Assembly (NCBI GenBank): GCA_045602325.1
Contig: JAZSBH010000095.1
Location: 1 to 30,011, forward strand
Length of the DNA: 30,011 nucleotides
Direction of reading: 5' to 3'
DNA from: CAMEON01 sp045602325
GTDB taxonomy: Bacteria > Bacillota > Clostridia > Oscillospirales > CAG-272
Positions 13,191 through 21,135 of the stretch are shown one piece after another; position 1 is the stretch's first letter; every line of letters begins with the position of its first letter. A program made the position numbers and the translations under genes. The notes under the pieces were generated by a model that worked only from the letters and a program-made list of their open reading frames with translations, had not been told where the DNA came from and made no database searches.

Positions 13191-15431
13191 ATGGAACAAA
13201 CCGCTCACGTCGGTATCGACCGACTTTTGGAAATACTCAGAGCCACCGGTAAGAAGTACGACCTGGACAAGATCCAGGCCGCCTACGACTATGCTGCAGG
13301 ACTCCACGAAGGGCAATTCCGCGTCAGCGGCGATGCCTACATCACCCACCCCATCGCCGTGGCCGAGATCGTGGCGGGACTGGAACTGGATACCGACTCC
13401 ATCTGTGCCGCCCTGCTCCACGACACCGTGGAGGATTGCGGGGAACAGACCAATTGCCAGGAGATCGCCAAACGCTTTGGGGCTGATGTGGCTATGCTGG
13501 TGGAGGGCCTGACCAAGCTGGTTACCCTGCAGATCGACGATAAGGAAGAGGCGCACATCGAGAATCTTCGTAAGATGCTCCTGGCCATGTCCAAGGACGT
13601 CCGCGTCATCTTTATCAAGCTCTGCGACCGTCTCCACAATATGCGTACTCTGGACGCCAAGCCCGACCACAAGCGCCGCATCACGGCTTTGGAAACCATG
13701 CAGGTCTACGCGCCCTTGGCTCACCGCCTCGGTATGCAGAAGATCAAGCAGGAGCTGGAGAATCTGGGTATGCAGTACCTGGATCCTATCGGATACGTGG
13801 AGGTACGTGACGAGATCGAGCGCAAGTACGGCATGAGCCTGGGCTTCATCGAGAATATCCGCGGCATTGTGGCGGATAAGCTCAACGAGAACGGCATCAA
13901 GTTCCACCTGGAGGGGCGTATCAAGACAGCCTACTCCATCTACCGCAAGATGTTCAAGCAGAACAAGTCCTTCGACGAGATCTACGACTTCTACGCCATG
14001 CGGATCATCGTGGATACCGAGCTGGAATGTTACACCGTCCTGGGTATCATCCACGAGATGTTCAACTCCATCCCCGGCCGCTTCAAGGACTATATCTCCA
14101 TCCCCAAGCCCAATATGTACCGCTCTCTCCACACCACGGTTATTGGCCGGGACGGTATCCCCTTCGAGGTGCAGATCCGTACCTGGGAGATGCACCATAT
14201 CGCCGAATACGGTGTGGCCGCCCACTGGAAGTATAAGTCGGGCGCTACCTCCCAGGCCGACCTGGATCAGAAGCTGGAGTGGATCTCCCGCCTCATCGAG
14301 ACCGAGGACGGCACCCGCGATCCCGAGGAGTTCATGACCGCCCTCAAGATCGATATTTTCCACGACGAGGTATTCGTGTTCACCCCCAAAGGCGACGTTC
14401 GCGCCCTGCCGCAAGGAGCGACCGTTATCGACTTTGCCTATGCCATCCACTCGGAGGTGGGCAACAAGATGCTGGGCGCCAAGATCAACGGTAGCATCGT
14501 GCCGATCGACCGGGTTCTGGAGAACGGCGAGATCGTGGAGATCCTGACCTCCTCTTCGGCCAAGGGACCCAGCCGCGATTGGCTGAACATCGTCCGCACC
14601 AGCGAGGCGCGAAATAAGATCCGCCAGTGGTTCAAACGGGAAAAGAGAGCCGATAATATCATCGTGGGTAAGGCTGCCATTGATAACGAGGTCAAGAAGC
14701 TGGCACCCCGTCTGCCCGAGGCCAAGCGCGTTGAGGCTGTGGCTGCCGTGGCTTCCAAGATGGGCTACTCCACGCCTGACGATATGTATAACTCCATCGG
14801 TTACGGGGAATTGCCGGTCACCAAGACCCTCCGCCGTCTGAAGGACGAGCTGGAGGCCATGACCCCTCCCGAGGTGCCCGAGGAAATCGCATCCTCCGCC
14901 AAGATGACAGCCGAGGACGTACAGCAGGTGGCTACCGCGGCACGGCCTCATAACCTGAAGCACAACAGCGGGATCGTAGTGGACGGTGCCGAGGGCTGTG
15001 CCGTCAAGTTCGCCAAGTGCTGTAATCCCCTGCCGGGTGACGAGGTGATCGGCTTCGTTACCAAGGGCTACGGTATCTCCATCCACAAGCAGGATTGCCC
15101 CAACGTGCTGCAGGGACGCAACAATCCCGATATGGCTGATCGCTGGAAGGAAGCCCGCTGGGAAGGTGCTGTCAGCGAATCGGGCAAGAGTGTCTACGAG
15201 GCACTGCTCCAGGTGCATACCCTGGATACCGTGGGCGTTCTGGCGGACATTACCGTGGCTTTGGCGGATATGAAGGTGTCCATCCTGCATATCAACTCCC
15301 AGAAGGCGGGTGTTGACCGCGTCATCATCAACCTCAAGATCAGCTGCAAGAACGTGGAGCACTACTACTCCATCGTCTCCAGGCTCCGTTCGCTGAAGAA
15401 CATTCTGGACGTGACCAGAGGTTTCTCGTAA
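13191..15431 (+). CDS. rel: Bifunctional (p)ppGpp synthetase/hydrolase Rel
   Basis: A 746-residue long RSH protein making and degrading the stringent-response alarmones ppGpp and pppGpp. Domains in order: HD hydrolase (about 30–200) with THPIAVAEI (His53) and the intact HDTVED (77–82); synthetase (about 235–350) with RFKDYISIPKPNMYRSLHT (297–315) and EVQIRT (326–331); TGS (about 390–452); helical; a Cys-containing domain (C603, C610, C611, C636); and a C-terminal ACT domain (about 669–743). The RFKD sequence is the basic RxKD form typical of bifunctional enzymes, where monofunctional RelA has an acidic ExDD. Both activities are therefore expected. The start ATG has GAAAGGA at 13178–13184. It is 54 bases after recJ and 31 before dtd, fitting one transcript. 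Confidence 0.96.
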   Translation: MEQTAHVGIDRLLEILRATGKKYDLDKIQAAYDYAAGLHEGQFRVSGDAYITHPIAVAEIVAGLELDTDSICAALLHDTVEDCGEQTNCQEIAKRFGADVAMLVEGLTKLVTLQIDDKEEAHIENLRKMLLAMSKDVRVIFIKLCDRLHNMRTLDAKPDHKRRITALETMQVYAPLAHRLGMQKIKQELENLGMQYLDPIGYVEVRDEIERKYGMSLGFIENIRGIVADKLNENGIKFHLEGRIKTAYSIYRKMFKQNKSFDEIYDFYAMRIIVDTELECYTVLGIIHEMFNSIPGRFKDYISIPKPNMYRSLHTTVIGRDGIPFEVQIRTWEMHHIAEYGVAAHWKYKSGATSQADLDQKLEWISRLIETEDGTRDPEEFMTALKIDIFHDEVFVFTPKGDVRALPQGATVIDFAYAIHSEVGNKMLGAKINGSIVPIDRVLENGEIVEILTSSSAKGPSRDWLNIVRTSEARNKIRQWFKREKRADNIIVGKAAIDNEVKKLAPRLPEAKRVEAVAAVASKMGYSTPDDMYNSIGYGELPVTKTLRRLKDELEAMTPPEVPEEIASSAKMTAEDVQQVATAARPHNLKHNSGIVVDGAEGCAVKFAKCCNPLPGDEVIGFVTKGYGISIHKQDCPNVLQGRNNPDMADRWKEARWEGAVSESGKSVYEALLQVHTLDTVGVLADITVALADMKVSILHINSQKAGVDRVIINLKISCKNVEHYYSIVSRLRSLKNILDVTRGFS

Positions 15432-15462
15432 TCTCGCAAAACCTTTGAAAAGGAAGAAGAAT

Positions 15463-15927
15463 ATGAAAGCAGTTATTCAACGCGTCATCTCCGCCTCCGT
15501 CGAGGTGGACGGCGAGCTCATCGGCTCCTGCGGCCACGGCTTGCTCATCCTCCTGGGCGTTGCCACGGGGGATACCGAGGAGGACCTGGACCGTATGCTC
15601 CAAAAGATGGTCAAGCTCCGCATTTTCGAGGACGACAACGGCAAGATGAATAAGTCGGTCCAGGATATCGATGGAGAGCTGCTGGTGGTATCCCAGTTCA
15701 CCCTCCTGGCCAATTACAAGCACGGCAACCGCCCCGACTACCTGGGGGCCGCCGCTCCCGCCGAGGCCAACCGCCTCTACGAGCTGTTCGTGGAGCGTGC
15801 CAAGGCCTACGTCAAGCATGTGGGCCACGGTCAGTTCGGCGCGGACATGCAGGTGTCCCTCGTCAACGACGGGCCCGTGACCATCGTCATGGAGAGCGAC
15901 GTGCTCAAGCCTGCAAGCAAGTCATAA
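15463..15927 (+). CDS. dtd: D-aminoacyl-tRNA deacylase
   Basis: A 154-residue DTD enzyme that removes D-amino acids (and glycine from tRNA-Ala) from mischarged tRNA. The two active-site motifs are visible: SQFTL (about 77–81) and NDGPVTI near the C-terminus (about 136–142). The N-terminal MKAVIQRV and the full length match the family closely. I chose the ATG at 15463, since AAAAGGAAG (about 15448–15456) lies just before it; a TTG six codons upstream would start inside the ribosome site. It follows rel, as it does in Bacillus and Clostridia. The MBL-fold hydrolase gene that often sits between dtd and hemZ is missing. Confidence 0.96.
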   Translation: MKAVIQRVISASVEVDGELIGSCGHGLLILLGVATGDTEEDLDRMLQKMVKLRIFEDDNGKMNKSVQDIDGELLVVSQFTLLANYKHGNRPDYLGAAAPAEANRLYELFVERAKAYVKHVGHGQFGADMQVSLVNDGPVTIVMESDVLKPASKS

Positions 15928-16027
15928 ATCCCAGCATAAGCCCAAAGAAAGATATACCGCATGAATCCCAATCGCAAATTCCCTCTTCGCAATACCCATA
16001 CGCCTGATCCCCGCATACCTTTCCCCG

Positions 16028-16045
16028 CAGGCGGAACGCCGCCTG
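16028..16045 (+). other. Short perfect hairpin before hemZ
   Basis: CAGGCGG (16028–16034) and CCGCCTG (16039–16045) form a perfect 7-bp stem with an AACG tetraloop. It lies 39 bases before the preferred hemZ start. No T tract follows, so it is not a terminator; it may be an mRNA stability element or a repeat remnant. Confidence 0.45.
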
Positions 16046-16083
16046 GCAATGCGACCAAAATTCAGGAATATTCGGAGAAAATC

Positions 16084-17592
16084 ATGAGACTCTATATAGA
16101 AGGCCCGGTCAACAAATATTACATCCAGACTCTTTGTATGATCTTCTTCCCGGGCTCCAAGTTCTCGGATGACGAGCCCGTTACCGAGGACACCCCTGAA
16201 ATGTGGGTGACTATGAATAAATCCCCCGAAACCGGGGTGGACGTCACCGCTAAGCTGTCCTACCGCGGACAATCGGCCGAGGCTGCCCGCCATTACGACT
16301 ATGCCGAGGGCTACACCAAGGAGCGCCGCGAGAAGATCGCCCTGGGTGATGCCGTGACCTCGGTGTGCGAAGAGGTCATGGGTTACCGCTCCTCCTGGGG
16401 GATGCTCACCGGTGTGCGTCCCTCCAAGGTTGCCACCGAACTGCTCCAGAAGGGCATGAGTAAGACCCGTATCCGCAAGGAATTGACCAAGGATTATTTC
16501 GTCATTCCCAAAAAAGCCGCTCTGGCTACCGACGTGGCCATCAACGAAGCACGGCTCATCGGTACACCCGGTAAGAAGGATTGCTCGGTCTACATTTCTA
16601 TCCCCTTCTGTCCCACCCGGTGTGCCTACTGCTCCTTCGTGTCCTATACCTCCAAGCGACTTCTGTCCCTCATTCCCGACTATCTTGTCCGTCTGGTTCA
16701 TGATCTGGAGGGCACCTTTGCCACCATCAACAAGCTGGGCCTGCGCCTCCGTACCATCTACATCGGCGGCGGTACTCCCACCATCCTGAATGCCGACCAG
16801 CTGGCGTATCTGCTGGGAGCGGTAGAGAGCATGACCGATGTCCGCGCTCTGGAGGAGTATACCCTGGAGTCGGGCAGACCCGATACCATCGAAGCCGACA
16901 AGCTGGCTGTGGCCAGAGAGTACGGCGTGGGTCGTATCAGCGTCAATCCCCAGACGCTGTGTGATGACGTGCTCCGCCACATCGGACGGGCGCACGATAC
17001 CGAGATGTTCTACCGCGCCTACGAGATCGCCCGTGCTTCGGGTATCCCTGTCATCAACACCGACCTCATCGCAGGACTTCCCGGGGACAACTTCAAGACC
17101 TTCTCGGCGTCCTTTGACGGCATTATGGCGCTTCGCCCCGAGAATGTGACGGTACATACCTTCTGCGTGAAAAAATCCGCCGAACTGCGCCAGGCAGGAG
17201 CCGACGTCTACTCTATGCGGGGCGGCGACACGGGAAAGTGCGTGGATTATTCTCAGATCCAATGCACCCACGAGGGGTATATCCCGTATTATATGTACAG
17301 ACAAAAGAATACCGTCGGAAACTTTGAAAACGTGGGCTTTGCTCTGCCCGGCTACGAGGGACTCTATAACATCTACATGATGGAAGAAGTCCACTCCATC
17401 TTTGCCGCCGGTGCGGGCGCGGTCACCAAGCTGGTGGACTACGCCCCCGTGGACGGCTCTCCCCGCTACATTGAACGCATGTTCAATCCCAAATATCCAT
17501 ACGAGTATCTGGATGATACCGGTGCCGCTTCCATGCAAGAGAAGCTCAACCGGGTGGAGACCTTCTATCGGGAGCGTGGCATGCTGGATTGA
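16084..17592 (+). CDS. hemZ: Coproporphyrinogen dehydrogenase HemZ-like radical SAM protein
   Basis: A 502-residue radical SAM enzyme of the HemN/HemZ family, linked to oxygen-independent oxidation of coproporphyrinogen III in haem synthesis. The 4Fe-4S motif CPTRCAYC (Cys176, Cys180, Cys183) is intact, followed by YIGGGTPT, the SAM-binding glycine motif. The N-terminal domain has GMLTGVRPSKV (106–116), characteristic of HemZ. I start it at the ATG at 16084, giving MRLYIEGPV, the normal HemZ beginning, with CGGAGAAA (16073–16080) before it. An in-frame ATG at 15961 would add 41 Pro/Asn-rich residues translated through a GC hairpin, with only a weak site. Substrate identity is by family; some relatives have no proven coproporphyrinogen activity. 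Confidence 0.9.
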   Translation: MRLYIEGPVNKYYIQTLCMIFFPGSKFSDDEPVTEDTPEMWVTMNKSPETGVDVTAKLSYRGQSAEAARHYDYAEGYTKERREKIALGDAVTSVCEEVMGYRSSWGMLTGVRPSKVATELLQKGMSKTRIRKELTKDYFVIPKKAALATDVAINEARLIGTPGKKDCSVYISIPFCPTRCAYCSFVSYTSKRLLSLIPDYLVRLVHDLEGTFATINKLGLRLRTIYIGGGTPTILNADQLAYLLGAVESMTDVRALEEYTLESGRPDTIEADKLAVAREYGVGRISVNPQTLCDDVLRHIGRAHDTEMFYRAYEIARASGIPVINTDLIAGLPGDNFKTFSASFDGIMALRPENVTVHTFCVKKSAELRQAGADVYSMRGGDTGKCVDYSQIQCTHEGYIPYYMYRQKNTVGNFENVGFALPGYEGLYNIYMMEEVHSIFAAGAGAVTKLVDYAPVDGSPRYIERMFNPKYPYEYLDDTGAASMQEKLNRVETFYRERGMLD

Positions 17593-17620
17593 TTTTGACG
17601 TCGGTATTCCTTCCACCCCC

Positions 17621-17652
17621 GTGAGGTAAAAGCCCCTCGGGCTTTTCCTCAC
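17621..17652 (+). terminator. Rho-independent terminator after hemZ
   Basis: GTGAGG then AAAAGCCC pair with GGGCTTTT then CCTCAC across a three-base loop: 14 pairs with one bulged T. The T run sits inside the 3' arm, as in many A/U-mirrored terminators. It would end the recJ–hemZ transcript. Confidence 0.75.
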
Positions 17653-17679
17653 ATAACTCCCAAGAAAGGAGACCGTACT

Positions 17680-18648
17680 ATGAAACGATTTCAGACCAAT
17701 CACCCCATCCGACTCCCCTTCACCTTTTCCACCCCCGACGAGGGCATCGCCCTTGTCAAGAAAAACGAACAGGAGGTAGACGAGCGCCTCACCGCTTGCG
17801 CCGCCGCCATCAGCGCCGACTGCGTAGCCCACGGCGTCCGTGTCATCCGCCTGTCGGGACCTACCTGCGTGGGTAAGACCACCGCCGCCGAAAAGCTTAC
17901 CGAGGCTCTGGAGGCCGCGGGACGGGTGGTGCACCCCATTTCCATCGATGATTTCTTCTACGGCCGTGACGTGCTTCACCAAATGGCCGAGGAGAGCGGA
18001 GATCAAAAGCTGGATTACGATTCGGTCAAGACCATCGACCTCCCCGCGTTGGCAACCTGTGTTCGCGAGCTTATGGAGCAGGGAAGCACCCAAGTTCCCA
18101 TCTTCAGTTTCAAGACGGGCTATCGCGAGGGCTACCGCGACCTGACTGTACCTGAAGGGGAGGAGCCCGTTTTCCTCTTTGAGGGAATCCAGGCGGTCTA
18201 CCCCGAGGTGGCCGCCCTGTTCGAGGGTATCCCCGAGCGTAGCCTCTTCATCAACGTCATGAAGGATACCGTCCTTGTGGACGGCGAGGGCAACGAGCGT
18301 ATCTTTACCCCCGAACGCATCCGCCTCATGCGCCGTCTCGTCCGTGACGAGGCCAAGCGGGGTACCTCCCCCGATTTCACCCTAGCTCTATGGCACAGCG
18401 TGCGAGAAAACGAGGTGAACGCCATTCTTCCGTACGCCGATGCATGCGACTTTGGCATCGACTCCAACATGGCCTTTGATATCCATATGCTGGCCCCCCA
18501 CCTGCGCCGCATTTTTGCCGAGTATCCCTGTGACGGGGTGGAGGTTGTCGCACAGAACGCCATTTTGGCCTCCATTGAAGGGGTTGAAGGGATCTCCGAG
18601 GCCTGCCTCGCTCCCAATTCTCTTTATCATGAATTCATCCCGAAATAA
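17680..18648 (+). CDS. Uridine kinase-like P-loop NTPase
   Basis: A 322-residue protein of the phosphoribulokinase/uridine kinase superfamily. The Walker A motif SGPTCVGKTT (59–68) is followed by SIDDFFYGR (88–96), matching the Asp-containing substrate loop of uridine kinases, and by FEGIQAVYPEV. The C-terminal third is predicted to be helical and includes FTPERIRLMRRLVRDEAKRG, a likely lid and arginine-rich phosphate-binding region. In other Clostridia similar domains occur alone or fused behind a TGS/threonyl-tRNA-synthetase-like domain as putative nucleoside kinases. Here only the kinase part exists. An AAGAAAGGAG site (17662–17671) precedes the ATG. It stands between a terminator and a putative promoter, so it may be monocistronic. 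The true substrate is unknown. Confidence 0.8.
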   Translation: MKRFQTNHPIRLPFTFSTPDEGIALVKKNEQEVDERLTACAAAISADCVAHGVRVIRLSGPTCVGKTTAAEKLTEALEAAGRVVHPISIDDFFYGRDVLHQMAEESGDQKLDYDSVKTIDLPALATCVRELMEQGSTQVPIFSFKTGYREGYRDLTVPEGEEPVFLFEGIQAVYPEVAALFEGIPERSLFINVMKDTVLVDGEGNERIFTPERIRLMRRLVRDEAKRGTSPDFTLALWHSVRENEVNAILPYADACDFGIDSNMAFDIHMLAPHLRRIFAEYPCDGVEVVAQNAILASIEGVEGISEACLAPNSLYHEFIPK

Positions 18649-18676
18649 TTGACCCGACTCCGTCATACCATATAGC
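18649..18676 (+). promoter_or_regulatory. Possible promoter for the flippase–mazG unit
   Basis: TTGACC (18649–18654) and TATAGC (18671–18676) are 16 bases apart, directly after the stop of the kinase gene. Each box has one or two deviations from consensus. The predicted start is about 20 bases before the flippase ATG. Confidence 0.45.
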
Positions 18677-18701
18677 AGAATGCTTTTCTGTGAGGTATGC
18701 C

Positions 18702-20333
18702 ATGAATCCATCCGTCCGCTCCAAGCGCTCTTCCTTTTTGTCGGGGGTGAGTGTGCTCACCCTGTCGGCTCTGATCGTCAAGGTCATTGGGCTTTTCTAT
18801 CGCATTCCCCTTTTGAACTATCTCGGTACCGAGGGGATGGGGTACTTCAACACCGCCTACGAGCTGTACGCCCTCTTTTGCGTCATCTCCACGGCGGGCT
18901 TGCCCGTGGCTATGTCGGTGCTGATTTCTGCCTTCGAGGCCGAGGGTCGGCGCGGGAATGCGCGGCGGGTGTATCGGGTGTCCTTGCTCCTGTTTACGGG
19001 GATCGGTCTTGTGGGAACATCCCTGCTCTGGGGGCTTTCGGAGCCCTTTGCCAAGCTGTTGGGCAATCCTCTGTCGGCCGCCTGCATGCGAGCCATCGCC
19101 CCTACTGTACTGCTCATCTGCCTGTCCTCCGCATTCCGTGGGTATTTCCAGGGACGGCGCAATATGCTCCCCACCGCCCTGTCCCAGGTGATCGAGGCGG
19201 GGGGAAAGCTGTTTTTGGGACTGATCTTTGCCGCCTATGCCCGAGGAACGGGGGCAGACCTGCCTGCCACCGCCGCTTACGCGGTTTTAGGACTCACCGT
19301 GGGGACTGCTCTTTCGGTGCTGTATCTCCTGATCCATAAACGCATGGCAGACCGCCGTGAGGATATGGATCTCCTTCCCGCCGACGCGGCGACCTTGTCC
19401 GGTTCTATCCTTCGTCCGCTTTTGGCAACCGCCATTCCCGTGACCATGAGCGCCGGTGTCATCAGCCTGACCAAGTGTGTGGATCTGGCGCTGATCCTTC
19501 GCCGCCTACAGGCTGTGGGCTATACCACCGCCGAGGCCAACGCCTTGTATGGCTGTTATTCCACCCTGGCTGTACCCGTGTTCAACATACTGCCCTCCCT
19601 GACCACGTCGGTGGCCCTCTCTGCCGTTCCGGCTCTGTCGGCGGCACTGCAAAAAGGGAAGGATGGGCAAGCGGAACTTCGCAGAACTGCCTCTTCGGCT
19701 CTAGGGTTGACCCTGCTGATCGCCGTCCCCGCGTCCTTCGGGATCGCGGTGTTCTCCGAGGACGTACTCTCCCTGCTCTTTGCGGGTCAGCCTGCCGCTG
19801 TGGCCCAGGCCGCACCCTGGTTGTCCTGTTTGGGATTGTCGGTTCCCGCCGCTTGTCTAGTCACCGTCACGGGGGCTATGCTCCAGGCCGCAGGGAAGGC
19901 CAACCGTCCCATTATTTCCATGCTGCTGGGGGTGGGTTGTAAGACCGCACTGGCCTATATTCTGCTCGGAATAGAAGGATGGGGCATGGCAGGCGCACCC
20001 TTCAGCTCCCTGATCTGCGATACCGTCATCGTGGCGGTCAATCTCTACTTCATTGCACGGCACGCACCCGCTATGTTGCCGTCCCTCCGTACGGGGATTA
20101 CCCTGTTCGCGGTGCCCAGTCTGTTGGCGGGTGGTGCTGTCGCTGCGGTCAAGCTCCTGCGGCAACTGATCGGCTGGCAGGAGATCACCCCTCTGTATAC
20201 CGTGGGTACCATAGCCTGTGTGGCCTGCTTGTACGGGGCGGGGGCGTTGATCGGCTTGCTGCTTTACAAACAAACATTTATACACAATAAGAAGGAATCA
20301 CAACATGAACAAACTCACCAAAGAAGCGCGTGA
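18702..20333 (+). CDS. SpoVB/MurJ-type polysaccharide flippase (MOP superfamily)
   Basis: A 543-residue protein with about 12–14 hydrophobic helices across its length. The N-terminal SALIVKVIGLFYRIPLLNYL then GTEGMGYFNTAYELY is the hallmark of SpoVB-like oligosaccharide flippases, which move lipid-linked glycans such as peptidoglycan precursors across the membrane. A SAFRGYFQGRRNM segment (about 146–158) also matches. The next gene is mazG, the same pairing as yabM–yabN in Bacillus, which makes a YabM-like role likely. I start at the ATG at 18702, because GAGG (18692–18695) is its site; the in-frame GTG at 18690 overlaps that site. The last 29 bases overlap mazG, and its C-terminal His/Gln/Lys-rich tail is encoded across the mazG ribosome site. 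Confidence 0.88.
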   Translation: MNPSVRSKRSSFLSGVSVLTLSALIVKVIGLFYRIPLLNYLGTEGMGYFNTAYELYALFCVISTAGLPVAMSVLISAFEAEGRRGNARRVYRVSLLLFTGIGLVGTSLLWGLSEPFAKLLGNPLSAACMRAIAPTVLLICLSSAFRGYFQGRRNMLPTALSQVIEAGGKLFLGLIFAAYARGTGADLPATAAYAVLGLTVGTALSVLYLLIHKRMADRREDMDLLPADAATLSGSILRPLLATAIPVTMSAGVISLTKCVDLALILRRLQAVGYTTAEANALYGCYSTLAVPVFNILPSLTTSVALSAVPALSAALQKGKDGQAELRRTASSALGLTLLIAVPASFGIAVFSEDVLSLLFAGQPAAVAQAAPWLSCLGLSVPAACLVTVTGAMLQAAGKANRPIISMLLGVGCKTALAYILLGIEGWGMAGAPFSSLICDTVIVAVNLYFIARHAPAMLPSLRTGITLFAVPSLLAGGAVAAVKLLRQLIGWQEITPLYTVGTIACVACLYGAGALIGLLLYKQTFIHNKKESQHEQTHQRSA

Positions 20334-21135
20334 CCAAAAAGTCCGCTACCTCCTGGAAAAGAATACCGCCTATACCTTCGACGATCTGGTGACCGTGGTG
20401 GAGATTCTGCGGAGCGAGGGGGGATGTCCCTGGGACATGGAGCAGACCCACAAGAGCATTCGCAACGACTTCATCGAGGAGACCTACGAGGTCATCGAGG
20501 CCATTGATACCGATGACCCTGTCCTCCTGCGTGAGGAACTGGGTGACGTGCTGTTGCAGGTGGTCTTCCACGCCCGCATTGAGCAGGAGCAGGATGTATT
20601 CGGCATGGAGGAGGTATCCAACGATATTTGCGCCAAGCTCATCCACCGCCATCCCCACGTGTTCGGAACGGTGGAGGTGGCCAATTCCGCCGAGGTGCTG
20701 AAGAACTGGGACGCCATCAAGGGAGAGGAAAAACAACGCATCACTATGACCGATAAGCTCCGCGCCATCCCTCCCATGTACCCCGCCCTCATGCGTGCGC
20801 AGAAGGTGGGGAAGAAGGCCGCCTGCTTTGACTTCGGCAGTGCCGAGGAAGTATACAAGAAGCTGGACGAGGAGATCGCCGAGGTCAAGGTTGCCGCCGC
20901 GTCGGGGAATCAAGCCGCCGTAGAGGAGGAGCTGGGTGATCTGCTTCTGACCGTGACCAGTCTGGCACGCAAGCTGGGGGTCAAGTCCGAGGAAGCCCTG
21001 TTCCACGCCACCAATAAGTTCATCGACCGTTTTGAAAAGGTGGAGAACGTCGTTTTGGCCGAGGGCAAGGATATGGAGACCCTGACAATGACCGAGCTGG
21101 ACGCCATTTGGGACAAGATCAAGCATCAGGCATGA
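20305..21135 (+). CDS. mazG: Nucleoside triphosphate pyrophosphohydrolase MazG
   Basis: A 276-residue two-domain MazG that hydrolyses NTPs or dNTPs to the monophosphate and pyrophosphate, clearing abnormal nucleotides. Domain 1 has the GGCPWDMEQTH motif (39–49), an EETYEVIEAID metal site and EELGDVLLQVVFH. Domain 2 has a LDEEIAEV and EELGDLLLTV pair. Both sets of acidic metal ligands are intact. The AAGAAGGA site (20289–20296) and the ATG lie inside the end of the flippase gene. The stop TGA overlaps the ATG of the next gene (ATGA), so translation is coupled on both sides. MazG homologues can moderate ppGpp signalling in Escherichia coli; whether that applies with the rel gene here is unknown. 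Confidence 0.95.
   Translation: MNKLTKEARDQKVRYLLEKNTAYTFDDLVTVVEILRSEGGCPWDMEQTHKSIRNDFIEETYEVIEAIDTDDPVLLREELGDVLLQVVFHARIEQEQDVFGMEEVSNDICAKLIHRHPHVFGTVEVANSAEVLKNWDAIKGEEKQRITMTDKLRAIPPMYPALMRAQKVGKKAACFDFGSAEEVYKKLDEEIAEVKVAAASGNQAAVEEELGDLLLTVTSLARKLGVKSEEALFHATNKFIDRFEKVENVVLAEGKDMETLTMTELDAIWDKIKHQA

Noticed and set aside
12663..15362. 899-codon − strand open frame opposite recJ and rel
   Set aside because: It spans the junction of two real genes on the other strand and its sequence is the low-information His/Val/Gly/Leu pattern of an antisense frame.
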